DNA from: Planctomycetota bacterium
Lineage (GTDB): Bacteria; Planctomycetota; UBA1135; UBA2386
Direction: 5' to 3'
DNA length: 64,000 nt
Assembly (NCBI GenBank): GCA_020638695.1
Contig: JACKIB010000009.1
Coordinates: 1 to 64,000 of the forward strand
Below the pieces are notes generated by a model. It saw nothing but the letters and a program-made list of their open reading frames with translations, had not been told where the DNA came from and searched no databases. A program made the position numbers and the translations under genes. This document shows positions 51,055-59,055 of this stretch, one piece after another; within the stretch, counting starts at the first letter, position 1, and the number at the start of each line of letters is the position of its first letter.

Positions 51055-51953
51055 GCGAAGGGGAACCGATCCTCGACCGGTTCGATGCGCTACTTGCCGA
51101 GATGGTCGGTTCGGGTGGCACCGAGTTGTTGCGCGAGGCGCGGCGCCGCATCGACGCGGCGCTGACCGTTGCACCGGCGGCAGAAGCCGCCGAGAGCTGG
51201 CACGGGATGATCGGTGCGTGTCCGGCGCTGCGCGCGCTGCGTCGCCAAGCAGAGAAGTTCGCCAAGGCCAGCGCACCGGTGCTGATCCGCGGCGAGAGCG
51301 GCACCGGCAAGGAAGTGCTGGCCCGCATTCTCCACGACATCAGTCCGCGGGCCAAACAGCCGTTCGTCAGCGAGAACTGCGCGGCGATCCCGCACAGTCT
51401 GCTGGAGTCGGTGCTGTTCGGCCACAAGATGGGTTCGTTCACCGGCGCAGTGCGCGACCACGACGGCCACTTCGTGGCGGCCGACAAGGGAACCCTGTTC
51501 CTCGACGAGATCGGCGACATGCCGCTGCCGATGCAGGCCAAACTGCTGCGCGTGTTGCAGGAAGGGGAAGTGCGACCGGTGGGTGGCACCAAGATTCGCA
51601 AGGTCGACGTGCGCATCCTCGCAGCCACCAACCAAGACCTGGAGCAGATGGTGTCGGCGGGGCGGTTTCGCGAGGATCTCTACTACCGACTCAACGTCCT
51701 GCGGCTCGACCTACCGCCGCTGCGCGATCGCGGCGACGACGTGCTGCTGCTCGCCCGGACGTTTCTCGCCGCCGCAGCGAGCGCCGCGCAGCGTGAGCTC
51801 ACTCTGTCCGCGGAGGCCGCGGAAGCGCTGCAGCGAGCACGGTGGCCGGGCAACGTGAGGCAGCTCTACAACGAGATGCAACGCGTGTCGGTGCTCGCCA
51901 GCGGTCCGGTGGTCGAAATCGCGGATCTCTCCAGCGAGATCCGCGGGCGGTAA
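51051..51953 (+). CDS. Stand-alone sigma-54-interacting AAA+ protein
   Basis: 300 residues from the GTG at 51051, which overlaps the pcrA stop (GTGA); a GTG at 51048 is equally possible. The AAA+ sigma-54 activation domain has Walker A GESGTGKE (about residue 82), the sigma-54 contact loop as GSFTGA in place of GAFTGA (about 128), Walker B GTLFLDEIGD (about 150) and the conserved FREDLYYRLNV and WPGNVRQLYNEM. There is no receiver domain, only ~60 residues before the AAA+ domain, and the protein ends (IADLSSEIRGR) without the usual Fis-type DNA-binding helix-turn-helix. It may act from solution, through another DNA-binding partner, or in a role linked to PcrA. Confidence 0.88.
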   Translation: MSEGEPILDRFDALLAEMVGSGGTELLREARRRIDAALTVAPAAEAAESWHGMIGACPALRALRRQAEKFAKASAPVLIRGESGTGKEVLARILHDISPRAKQPFVSENCAAIPHSLLESVLFGHKMGSFTGAVRDHDGHFVAADKGTLFLDEIGDMPLPMQAKLLRVLQEGEVRPVGGTKIRKVDVRILAATNQDLEQMVSAGRFREDLYYRLNVLRLDLPPLRDRGDDVLLLARTFLAAAASAAQRELTLSAEAAEALQRARWPGNVRQLYNEMQRVSVLASGPVVEIADLSSEIRGR

Positions 51954-51997
51954 CGCTGCGCTCGAGACCAGGTCCCGGACTCGCCGGGCCTTGGACT

Positions 51998-52157
51998 CCA
52001 GGAGTATGCGTCACGGATTGACAGTCCATGAGATCCGCGCCTTCCAGCACCCGTCACCGCCCGAAAGCCCCGCCGAATCCACCTGCGTTCTCGGGCGTTG
52101 ACCTCTGCCGATATCCACGCGCCTCCTGAATCGCCCTCCCGTGGCGCATACTCCTAG
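51998..52157. repeat. CTAG-type MITE, family A copy 3 (divergent)
   Basis: 160 bp in the same orientation as copy 2, at roughly three-quarters identity by eye. Ends read CCAGGAGTATGCGTCACGG and the complement-like CCGTGGCGCATACTCCTAG; the left CTAG has become CCAG. Interior blocks CATGAGATCCGCGCCTTCCA and CGCCGAATCCACC are kept. It sits between the convergent ends of the sigma-54 gene and the caspase-like gene. Confidence 0.8.
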
Positions 52158-52170
52158 ACCAGGCGCGCGG

Positions 52171-54498
52171 TCAGCGGGTCCGAAGCCGCAGCTGTCCCTC
52201 CAGGAACGGCGCGATCATCCGCCACGCAAGGTGGAGGGCTTTGGTGTTCACCTCCACGTCGGTCGAATCGTCGAGCGCCTTCTGTCCCAGGCCGGCGCGC
52301 GGTCGCCGGGGTTGCTGGTGCTGCTGCGGTCGCCGCGGCCTCCGCGACTCCGAGCGCTGACCTGTACCGCCGATCTGGCCGACCAAGTGCTCAAGAGCGT
52401 TCGATGCCACTGGAGTGATCGCGTCGATCAGCGTCGGGACGAACGGTGCGAGTAGCTCGAGCAGTTTCTCCGCAGCATCGTCGCTGTTGGCTCGGAGGTC
52501 GTCCGAATCGTAGCCGTCGTCCACATCGGCAAGCCCCTTCTTCCTGCTGTGCCGGTTCAGCAGCGCGGCTGCGCCTTGGATCAGCATCGGTGCGAGTGTG
52601 ATGAGCAGCGGCAGGGCCTTCTCGGCTACCTCGTTGTCGTAGGTGTCGGTTTCCATTTCGTACTTCTTGGACAGGTTGAACAGGTAGTTGGCGAAGCGTG
52701 TCCATGCGTCTTCGTCCGTCAGAGGCTCGGGGGAGTCCTCGTCGAGCAGTTCGATGAAGCTGCGTTCGGCGAGCCGGAACGGGCCGGGGGGCTCGTGCAA
52801 TGTCGGCGTCTGCCGGAAGCCGCCATCCTTCAGAATCCCGGCGACACTGTGCATCAACACCGATGCGCTCGCGTCCTTGCCGTGCCGCTCCAGTGCTTCG
52901 AGAAGAGCGAAGCTAAAGGCGGAGAGACCTCGTGTGCGCGATGTGGACGCAGCAGCGGTCTCGTTCTCCGAGCAGGCGCAGAGCATCAAGCCCTTGAGCG
53001 GAACGTCGTGGGCTTCGTCGTCGCGACGCGAGCTGGAACCGAACCGGCGGTATCCGGTCACGCTCGCCGCATCGTCGCCCTGGCCCGCTTTCTTGGCAGC
53101 GCCCGGAGCGGTGGCGGTCCACCGTTTCGGTGCCGCGAAGTCGGCGGAGCCGTCGACGTTGCCGAACACGATCTTGTCCATGCCGCCGGAGAAGCACGAA
53201 TCCAGCACCGCTGTGAGCACGCCGTCGGGGAGGTCCTGCGTGCGGTCTGCCAGCACGTCGTCGATGTAGAAGCCGTCACGCAGCACCAGAACCTCGGTCA
53301 GAACCCCATCGACTGGCAGCTGGTGTCCGTGTCCCGAGTAGAAGAACACCGCCCGATCCTCGGCTCCGAGCCCGTCGCATAGCCAGTCGAGGCCGGCACT
53401 CACGGCCTCGACCGTGGCGTCCGCATCCGTGATCATGCGCAATCCGCTCGCGTCGAAGCCGTACCGCTCGAGCATCGCCCGGAATGCGTGTGCATCGGCG
53501 ACGCAGCTCGGAAGGTTGTTGCGCGGGTCCCCGTAGTCGTTGATCGCGACCAGCAGTGCCCGCTTCTCGCCGCGAGGCGCCAGACCCTTGGTCTCCCTGG
53601 ACAGCGCCGACCAGGTCTGGGGACCGACTATGCCGTCCGCTTGCAGGTGCTCGGCGCGTTGAAAACCGATCACCGCTTGCTCGGTCTTGCGGCCGAAGAT
53701 CCCGTCGATCTCTCCCGGATTGAATCCGTGGTTGTCGAGCGTGCGCTGGAGGTCGCGGACCTCGGTACCCGAACAGCCGACTCGCAGCAGCGGTCGAGCC
53801 GCCGCACCTGTCCCGTCCCTCGCTGGCTCAGGAGCGGCGCCGTCGCTGAATGGCAACCCGAGTACCGCCCGGTCGACGAGTGTGTACCCCACGGTCTCGG
53901 CGGTGTTGGCATCGACCAACTCCATGAGCCTCCGCCAGTCTGCACCGGATCGGCCGCCATGCACAACTTGGCAACCCGACGACCATTTGCCGACCTGGGT
54001 TCCCGTGCCGCCGTCGTGGATGTTGATGCCGAACCAACCCGTCTCGACGACTTCTCCCGCGTCCTGCTGGTCATCGCGGTCCCGGTCGCGCCAGACCGTC
54101 ACCGGCGCGGCCTGGACGAGCGCGGGGCGTCCTTTGTGCAGTCCGCGCTTGTAGCGGTAGTGCCCTTCGACGAGGTGCGCGGTGCCCTCGGGGCGCATCG
54201 GGTTGTCGGTGTAGTACTGTCCGGGGTCGACCGAGGCGCGGAATTGGCGAACCTGCGGCCGGCCGTCCGCAGAGTACCACAGTGCCGCGATGGTGTCGTT
54301 GTACTCGTCCGGGCGGTTGGCTACCGGTTGCCCGTCGAGATAGCCGCGGATGCCGAGCAGGTTGAGGGCTCCGGGGCGTGCATCGAACTCGCCGAATCGG
54401 GCGATGACCGACCGCAGGCGGTCGAAGGTCGCCAGTTCTCCGCCAGATGCTCGTTCGGCTCGCTCAGAACGCTTCGTATTGGGGATGACCTGTGTCAT
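52171..54498 (-). CDS. Caspase-like (C14) protease with L,D-transpeptidase-like and peptidoglycan-binding domains
   Basis: 775 residues from the ATG at 54496-54498 (a GTG at 54526-54528 would add ten). Domains: (1) residues ~35-210, LNLLGIRGYLDG to GWFGINIHDGG and GKWSSGCQVVHGG, with H161 and C176 in an H...SxGC arrangement like YkuD L,D-transpeptidases; similar segments occur in phage cell-wall proteins (from memory). (2) residues ~236-300, a PG_binding_1 domain (LLRVGCSGTEVRDLQRTLDN, IDGIFGRKTEQAVIGFQRAE). (3) residues ~312-590, a caspase fold with catalytic His390 in FFYSGHGHQ and Cys435 in LDSCFSGG. (4) a C-terminal tail of ~150 residues, partly disordered. No signal peptide is evident. 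It is the last gene of a four-gene operon with a kinase. Confidence 0.85.
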   Translation of the reverse strand: MTQVIPNTKRSERAERASGGELATFDRLRSVIARFGEFDARPGALNLLGIRGYLDGQPVANRPDEYNDTIAALWYSADGRPQVRQFRASVDPGQYYTDNPMRPEGTAHLVEGHYRYKRGLHKGRPALVQAAPVTVWRDRDRDDQQDAGEVVETGWFGINIHDGGTGTQVGKWSSGCQVVHGGRSGADWRRLMELVDANTAETVGYTLVDRAVLGLPFSDGAAPEPARDGTGAAARPLLRVGCSGTEVRDLQRTLDNHGFNPGEIDGIFGRKTEQAVIGFQRAEHLQADGIVGPQTWSALSRETKGLAPRGEKRALLVAINDYGDPRNNLPSCVADAHAFRAMLERYGFDASGLRMITDADATVEAVSAGLDWLCDGLGAEDRAVFFYSGHGHQLPVDGVLTEVLVLRDGFYIDDVLADRTQDLPDGVLTAVLDSCFSGGMDKIVFGNVDGSADFAAPKRWTATAPGAAKKAGQGDDAASVTGYRRFGSSSRRDDEAHDVPLKGLMLCACSENETAAASTSRTRGLSAFSFALLEALERHGKDASASVLMHSVAGILKDGGFRQTPTLHEPPGPFRLAERSFIELLDEDSPEPLTDEDAWTRFANYLFNLSKKYEMETDTYDNEVAEKALPLLITLAPMLIQGAAALLNRHSRKKGLADVDDGYDSDDLRANSDDAAEKLLELLAPFVPTLIDAITPVASNALEHLVGQIGGTGQRSESRRPRRPQQHQQPRRPRAGLGQKALDDSTDVEVNTKALHLAWRMIAPFLEGQLRLRTR

Positions 54499-54624
54499 GG
54501 CTCGGATCTTCGTTCGGGTGTGAATCACCCTTGGAAACGAGATCTGGAGCCACTGCCCGCCACGGGCAGGCGGATTCAGTCTGCGAAGCGGCGCGACAGC
54601 ACCGCAACTCGCAGCGGTCAGCCC

Positions 54625-55239
54625 CTACTTGGACTTGGTCAACTTCGTCGGCGCGTACGGGCAGTCGTAGGTCAACCGTACCAGCATCTCGTGGCACCCG
54701 TCAGGCATCCACTTGCGCATACCTGCGTCCACGGTGGCCATGGCACCTTCGCCGGGCACGCCCTCGACCATGATCAAGAAGGTGATCTCGTCCTTCCACT
54801 CCGTCTCGCTCACCCACCAGCACAGCGTGCCATCAGGCTTTATGTCCAGATCCCCGTCTTCCATCGAAGTGATCGCTCGACCATCGCCCAGGCGCATGCC
54901 GACAATCGAGTCTTCGGTTCGCGCAGTGAAGGTCAGGCCGACGCCTGCCTTCACCCCACGGTTCAATTCGCCGGTGACGAGTCGCGCCAATCCATGGACG
55001 TGGCCTTCGCCGGAGGGGGCATGTGCCTTCTTCCACGAACCGTCGTTCCAGCGCCGCAGTGCGGACTTCTTGAAAACGCTCTCGATAGCCCGGCGCGCTG
55101 ATTTCACGTGATCGGTTCGCTCATCACCTGTCAGTCTCCCGATTCCTTCGAAACCGATCGAGATGCCCTGCCAGACGAACTGGTAGGGGCCGCTTCGGCT
55201 GCCTCGATCCAACGTCGCCTTCTTGCTCGCTTTCGTCAT
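54625..55239 (-). CDS. Orphan protein between the kinase and caspase genes
   Basis: 204 residues from the ATG at 55237-55239, which has a strong GAGGAG site. I recognise no family. The sequence is soluble, moderately basic at the N-terminus (MTKASKKATLDRGSRSGPYQ) and contains FVWQGISIGFEGIGRLTGDE, several Trp residues and a mixed alpha/beta pattern (GVGLTFTARTEDSIVGMRLG, LCWWVSETEWKDEITFLIMV). There is no signal peptide or membrane span. The gene begins 11 bp after the kinase stop and ends 126 bp before the chosen start of the caspase gene, so it is almost certainly part of the same unit. It could be a substrate, inhibitor or partner of the protease; this is inference from position only. Confidence 0.75.
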   Translation of the reverse strand: MTKASKKATLDRGSRSGPYQFVWQGISIGFEGIGRLTGDERTDHVKSARRAIESVFKKSALRRWNDGSWKKAHAPSGEGHVHGLARLVTGELNRGVKAGVGLTFTARTEDSIVGMRLGDGRAITSMEDGDLDIKPDGTLCWWVSETEWKDEITFLIMVEGVPGEGAMATVDAGMRKWMPDGCHEMLVRLTYDCPYAPTKLTKSK

Positions 55240-55250
55240 CAACTCCTCCT

Positions 55251-57386
55251 CTACGGTCGGTCCGTGGTTGCGCAGCGGAATCCTGCGCCGCGCCACTGCC
55301 GCTGCGCCGGCGTGGCGGACGTCAAGTCCTGAAGCCCCGTACTGATGGCCAGGTCCGAGCTCCAGCCGAAGCCCTGGATGATCCGGCGCGTGGGGGTCAG
55401 CTGTGGTCGCTGACCGACCCAATCGACCCAGACGCTGGATGTCCACTCGCGGACGTTGCCGAACATGTGGCGCACACCGAACGCACTGACATCACCGGTC
55501 TGCCCGTCAACCTCCATGGTCTCGGTCAACCATTTGCTGCCGCGTGCGCGGATAACGACCGCGGTTTCGCTGATGCGGCCCGGTTCGTCGCCCCACGGGT
55601 AGAGACGCGACTGCGGACCGCGAGCGGCTACTTGCCATTCGGTCCAGGTCGGCAACCGTTTCCCTTCCCACTCTGCGAAGCGCTGCGCGTCGTCAAACGA
55701 CACACCGAACACGGGTTTCTTGTCCCAGTTGCTCGAATAGGGACCGGAACCCCAGGGAGGTCGCACGTCGCGATTGGCCGCGAGGAAGCGGCGGTAGCGG
55801 GCGCAGGAGACTTCTGTTCGGTCGATTCGGAACGCGGCCACTTCACGTGTCGCGCCGTTGTAGGGCGCCGGTCCAAGACGGCCGCCGACACGGTAGACCC
55901 CGGCGGGAATCCGAACCATGTCTCCATCGTTCCTTGCGAGCGAGAATGGGGTGGGCGTTACGGTTGTGCTGGTTTGCGCCTCCAGCATCCGGTCGTACTC
56001 GGCAGACCCGAGCCCGGCCACATGCACCACGATCCTGTAGAGCCCGGCGTCCAATCTCAGCCCGGCCAGCGGAAGTGCTCGGTCGACGTCGGCGCGCTTG
56101 ACTGCCTCGGTAACCGGGTCCATCTTCGCGATCGTCACTGTGGCGCGGTCGGCACCGGCCGGCATTCCGATGTTGAGCGTCGCCTTGCGGGTCTCAGTTT
56201 CGGTCGTGGTCTTGCTGACGCAGAACCCGCTAACCAACGCGGTGAGGATCAGTGCGGGGGTCACGAGTTTCCATGTCCGTGGCCGCTTCATCTGATGACC
56301 GAGGCGATCCCATGGACGCAAGGGCCGAGCGTGGATCGCCGCGCCGACGAGGAAGCGATCGAGGTCCTCGCACATCTCCAATGCCGTCTCGTAGCGGTCC
56401 TCGCGCTCGCGACGCAGCGCCTTCATGGCGATGGTCTCCAGGTCGCGGGGCACCGAGGGGGCCGCGGCGGTGATGGACCGTGGATGGTCGTGGGTGATGC
56501 GGTAGAGGATCTGTTCGATGCTGGCGCCTTGGAATGGCGGCACCCCTGCCAGTGCCTCGTAGAGCACGACCCCGAGCGAGTAGATGTCGGTACGGTGATC
56601 GACTTGGTCACGCTCAGCGCGAATCTGCTCGGGGCTCATGTAGAGCGGCGTTCCGGATGCCTGACCGGTGCGGCTGATGGCGTCGAGTGAGGCGATGCGT
56701 GCGAGCCCGAAATCGATCACGTGCAGTCGATGCTCGCGGCGATCGATCAGCAGATTGCGCGGGGAGACGTCCCGGTGGATCACGCCCTGCTCGTGGGTGT
56801 AGGCCAATGCCGCCGCTGCCTCTCGGAAGAGGTGGGCGACCACTTTGGGGTCGGTCAGGTCTGGACCACCCTCGATACCGCCATCGAGCAGTTGCCGCAG
56901 GCTCCAGCCATCGACAAACTGCATCGCGTAGTAGCTGAATTCCTCGTGCTCGCCGAAGGCCAATACTGCGGCGATGTTCGGATGCTCCAGCCGCGACGCC
57001 GCCAATGCCTCACGGCGGAACCTCTCACCCGACGCGGGGCTCAGGCTTGGATCCAGCACCTTTACGGCAACCAATCGGTCGAGGCCTACTTGGCGTGCGC
57101 GGTACACGACACCCATTCCCCCTCTGCCGAGGCGCTGCTCGATCTCGAAGTCACCCATGCGCTGGCCGATCAATCGATCGGTCGGTTCGAGGTACTTGGC
57201 CAATCCCTCAGGCCCAGGAGCTTCGAGCCACTCTGTCGAGGATCCGCTCACCAGCAATCGGAGCACTTCGGCGCGAACCGCAGGATCCGCGCACTCTCGG
57301 TCGAGGAACTCCGTTCGACGCGATTCCGGTAGCTCGACCGCGCGAAGGAACAGGTGTTCGACCTCCTGCCATCGCCCGGGATCCAA
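55251..57386 (-). CDS. Membrane Ser/Thr protein kinase with extracytoplasmic FGE-sulfatase domain
   Basis: 711 residues. The N-terminal ~75 residues (WQEVEHLFLRAVELPESRRT) are typical of planctomycete and acidobacterial kinases. Kinase domain at about 80-350: glycine loop LGRGGMGVVYRA, Lys109 in VAVKVL, catalytic loop HRDVSPRNLL (Asp206, Asn211; Ser replaces the usual Lys of HRDLKPxN), DFG at 225-227, and the TPLYMSPEQ activation-segment end. One membrane span at about 372-390 (WKLVTPALILTALVSGFCVS). Outside, an FGE-sulfatase domain at about 475-705 (RIPAGVYRVGG, IDRTEVSCARYRRFLAANRD, RLPTWTEWQVAARG, MFGNVREWTSSVW, GAGFRCATTD). It reads as a receptor kinase whose FGE domain senses an envelope ligand. 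The gene starts 3 bp after the ECF sigma stop. Confidence 0.9.
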   Translation of the reverse strand: MDPGRWQEVEHLFLRAVELPESRRTEFLDRECADPAVRAEVLRLLVSGSSTEWLEAPGPEGLAKYLEPTDRLIGQRMGDFEIEQRLGRGGMGVVYRARQVGLDRLVAVKVLDPSLSPASGERFRREALAASRLEHPNIAAVLAFGEHEEFSYYAMQFVDGWSLRQLLDGGIEGGPDLTDPKVVAHLFREAAAALAYTHEQGVIHRDVSPRNLLIDRREHRLHVIDFGLARIASLDAISRTGQASGTPLYMSPEQIRAERDQVDHRTDIYSLGVVLYEALAGVPPFQGASIEQILYRITHDHPRSITAAAPSVPRDLETIAMKALRREREDRYETALEMCEDLDRFLVGAAIHARPLRPWDRLGHQMKRPRTWKLVTPALILTALVSGFCVSKTTTETETRKATLNIGMPAGADRATVTIAKMDPVTEAVKRADVDRALPLAGLRLDAGLYRIVVHVAGLGSAEYDRMLEAQTSTTVTPTPFSLARNDGDMVRIPAGVYRVGGRLGPAPYNGATREVAAFRIDRTEVSCARYRRFLAANRDVRPPWGSGPYSSNWDKKPVFGVSFDDAQRFAEWEGKRLPTWTEWQVAARGPQSRLYPWGDEPGRISETAVVIRARGSKWLTETMEVDGQTGDVSAFGVRHMFGNVREWTSSVWVDWVGQRPQLTPTRRIIQGFGWSSDLAISTGLQDLTSATPAQRQWRGAGFRCATTDRP

Positions 57387-57389
57387 GTC

Positions 57390-57989
57390 TCACGCCTCCC
57401 GCAGTTCGGCGCGCAGCCACGCGCTGATTGCTGTCCAACGGCGTTCGAACGTGCGCTTGCTCATCCCCAAGACCTTGGCGCAATCCTCGACCTCGGCGCC
57501 ACCGAACAAGCGCAGCTCGACGGCTCGTGCCATCTCGGGGGCGAACGACCGCATCTTCTCCAACGCGTCGTGCAGAACCGTCAGCTCCCCGACCTGTTGT
57601 TCGAATGCGTCTACCAGGTCGTCCAGCGGAACACGGCGGCCTGAAATGCGACGCTTCTGGCAGGATCGCGCCCGGGCGTGATCGATTAGGATCTGCCGCA
57701 TCGCTGTGGAAGCCACTGTCAAGTAGTGGGATCGACTCGCCCATCCACGTTGTTCACTTCCGATCCGTAGCCAAACTTCGCCCACCAGCGCTGTGGCTTG
57801 CAGGGTGTGGTCGGTCGGCTGGCCCCGCATATGCCGCTTGGCCAGCCGGTGCAGCACGTCGTACAGACAGTTCGCCAGGGTCTCGCGCGCAGATTCGTCA
57901 CCCTGTGCGACGCGGTGCAGCAGAGCGGTCACCGTGCCGTCATCAGTAGGCCGCCTATCGACGGGGTCGTATTCCGGGGTTGCGCTCAT
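57390..57989 (-). CDS. ECF-family RNA polymerase sigma factor
   Basis: 199 residues from the ATG at 57987-57989. Region 2 is seen at about residues 30-100 (ETLANCLYDVLHRLAKRHMR, TLQATALVGEVWLRIG, SHYLTVASTAMRQILIDHAR) and region 4 at about 135-195 (ELRLFGGAEVEDCAKVLGMS, KRTFERRWTAISAWLRAEL). This matches the ECF type that planctomycetes and acidobacteria pair with protein kinases (PF07638-like). No anti-sigma factor is adjacent; the kinase directly downstream is the probable regulator, by phosphorylation. It is the first gene of the kinase/orphan/caspase operon and is divergent from the esterase gene, leaving a 130-bp shared promoter region. Confidence 0.88.
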   Translation of the reverse strand: MSATPEYDPVDRRPTDDGTVTALLHRVAQGDESARETLANCLYDVLHRLAKRHMRGQPTDHTLQATALVGEVWLRIGSEQRGWASRSHYLTVASTAMRQILIDHARARSCQKRRISGRRVPLDDLVDAFEQQVGELTVLHDALEKMRSFAPEMARAVELRLFGGAEVEDCAKVLGMSKRTFERRWTAISAWLRAELREA

Positions 57990-58119
57990 GACCTGGCCCG
58001 CACCGAAACGATAGGATTGGACCATATCCGCCACCATTTCCGAAGTTTGCCGGCCCCATGTACCGCCTGCCGCCAGGAGGACCACACGCACCCACCGCGG
58101 CAGCCCGCCGGGTAGTGTG

Positions 58120-59055
58120 ATGCACATGCCGATCCACCCGATCACCCAATTCGCTGGCATCCTGTTGCTGGGCGGCGGTCTGCTGTCGGCGCAGCGTAGC
58201 GTGCCGGTGCGACACACGCTGCGTGTTGAGAACGAGCAACGGGTCTACTACCTGCACGTCCCCGCGTCCGTCACCGGAGCAAAGTCGGTGCCGCTGGTGG
58301 TCATGCTGCATGGCCGGGGCAGCGATGGTCGGGCCGCTGCGTCGCCGTACTACGGGTGGGTCGCGCTGGCCGACCAGCAGGGGTTCATCGTCGCGTTCCC
58401 CGATGCGGTCGGTCGCCCGCGCTCCTGGCGACCGGCGTGGGGTGGGCGGAAATCGCCCGACAGCGCGTTCCTCTGTGCGTTGCTCGACGAGTTGCAGAAG
58501 CGCTGCCGCGTCGACCCTGCGCGGGTGTTCCTGACCGGCCACAGCAGCGGTGGAATCATGAGCTTGTCGTTCGCCGCGACCCACGGCGAGCGAGTCGCCG
58601 CGATCGGTCCGGTGGCCGGTACCATCGGTGCGGGGCTGCTGCGCATCCCGCGGCCGCGCACGCCGGTGTCGGTGATCCTGGTGCACGGTATGGCCGACCG
58701 GATCGTGCCGTACGACGCCGAGCGCGGTAAGCGCGCGGCTTACCCGATGTTGACCGGTGCGCCGGATTCGGCGGCGTTCTGGGCGCTGCACAACGGTTGC
58801 GGCAAGCAGCCGGTGCGCACCGAACTCGCCGACGGGCGGGTGCACCTGGACGTGTGGTCGGGGGGGAAGGCGGGCACGCGCGTGGAGCTGTACAGCATCG
58901 AGCGCGGCCAGCACGGCTGGCCTGCTGCACGCAGTGCGCTGCCCGCCACCTCACGCATCTGGGCGTTCTTCACCGCGCATGCGCGCCGGCTCGCCACCGA
59001 GCCGCCGGCGAAACCGACCGGACGGCCGACCTCGCGCCCGACCGGTCGAGTCTGA
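58120..59055 (+). CDS. Secreted alpha/beta-hydrolase, PHB depolymerase/feruloyl-esterase-like (LpqC-type)
   Basis: 311 residues from the ATG at 58120; a GTG at 58117 and an ATG at 58126 are close alternatives. A signal peptide (QFAGILLLGGGLLSAQ) precedes the hydrolase. The polyhydroxybutyrate depolymerase/esterase pattern is clear: VPLVVMLHGRGSDG (oxyanion region), nucleophile Ser in LTGHSSGGIMSLSFA (about residue 146), Asp in HGMADRIVPYDA and His in QHGWP. It hydrolyses ester bonds, perhaps in plant or microbial polymers. The stop overlaps the next gene (TGATG), so it is translationally coupled to the SDR. Confidence 0.82.
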   Translation: MHMPIHPITQFAGILLLGGGLLSAQRSVPVRHTLRVENEQRVYYLHVPASVTGAKSVPLVVMLHGRGSDGRAAASPYYGWVALADQQGFIVAFPDAVGRPRSWRPAWGGRKSPDSAFLCALLDELQKRCRVDPARVFLTGHSSGGIMSLSFAATHGERVAAIGPVAGTIGAGLLRIPRPRTPVSVILVHGMADRIVPYDAERGKRAAYPMLTGAPDSAAFWALHNGCGKQPVRTELADGRVHLDVWSGGKAGTRVELYSIERGQHGWPAARSALPATSRIWAFFTAHARRLATEPPAKPTGRPTSRPTGRV

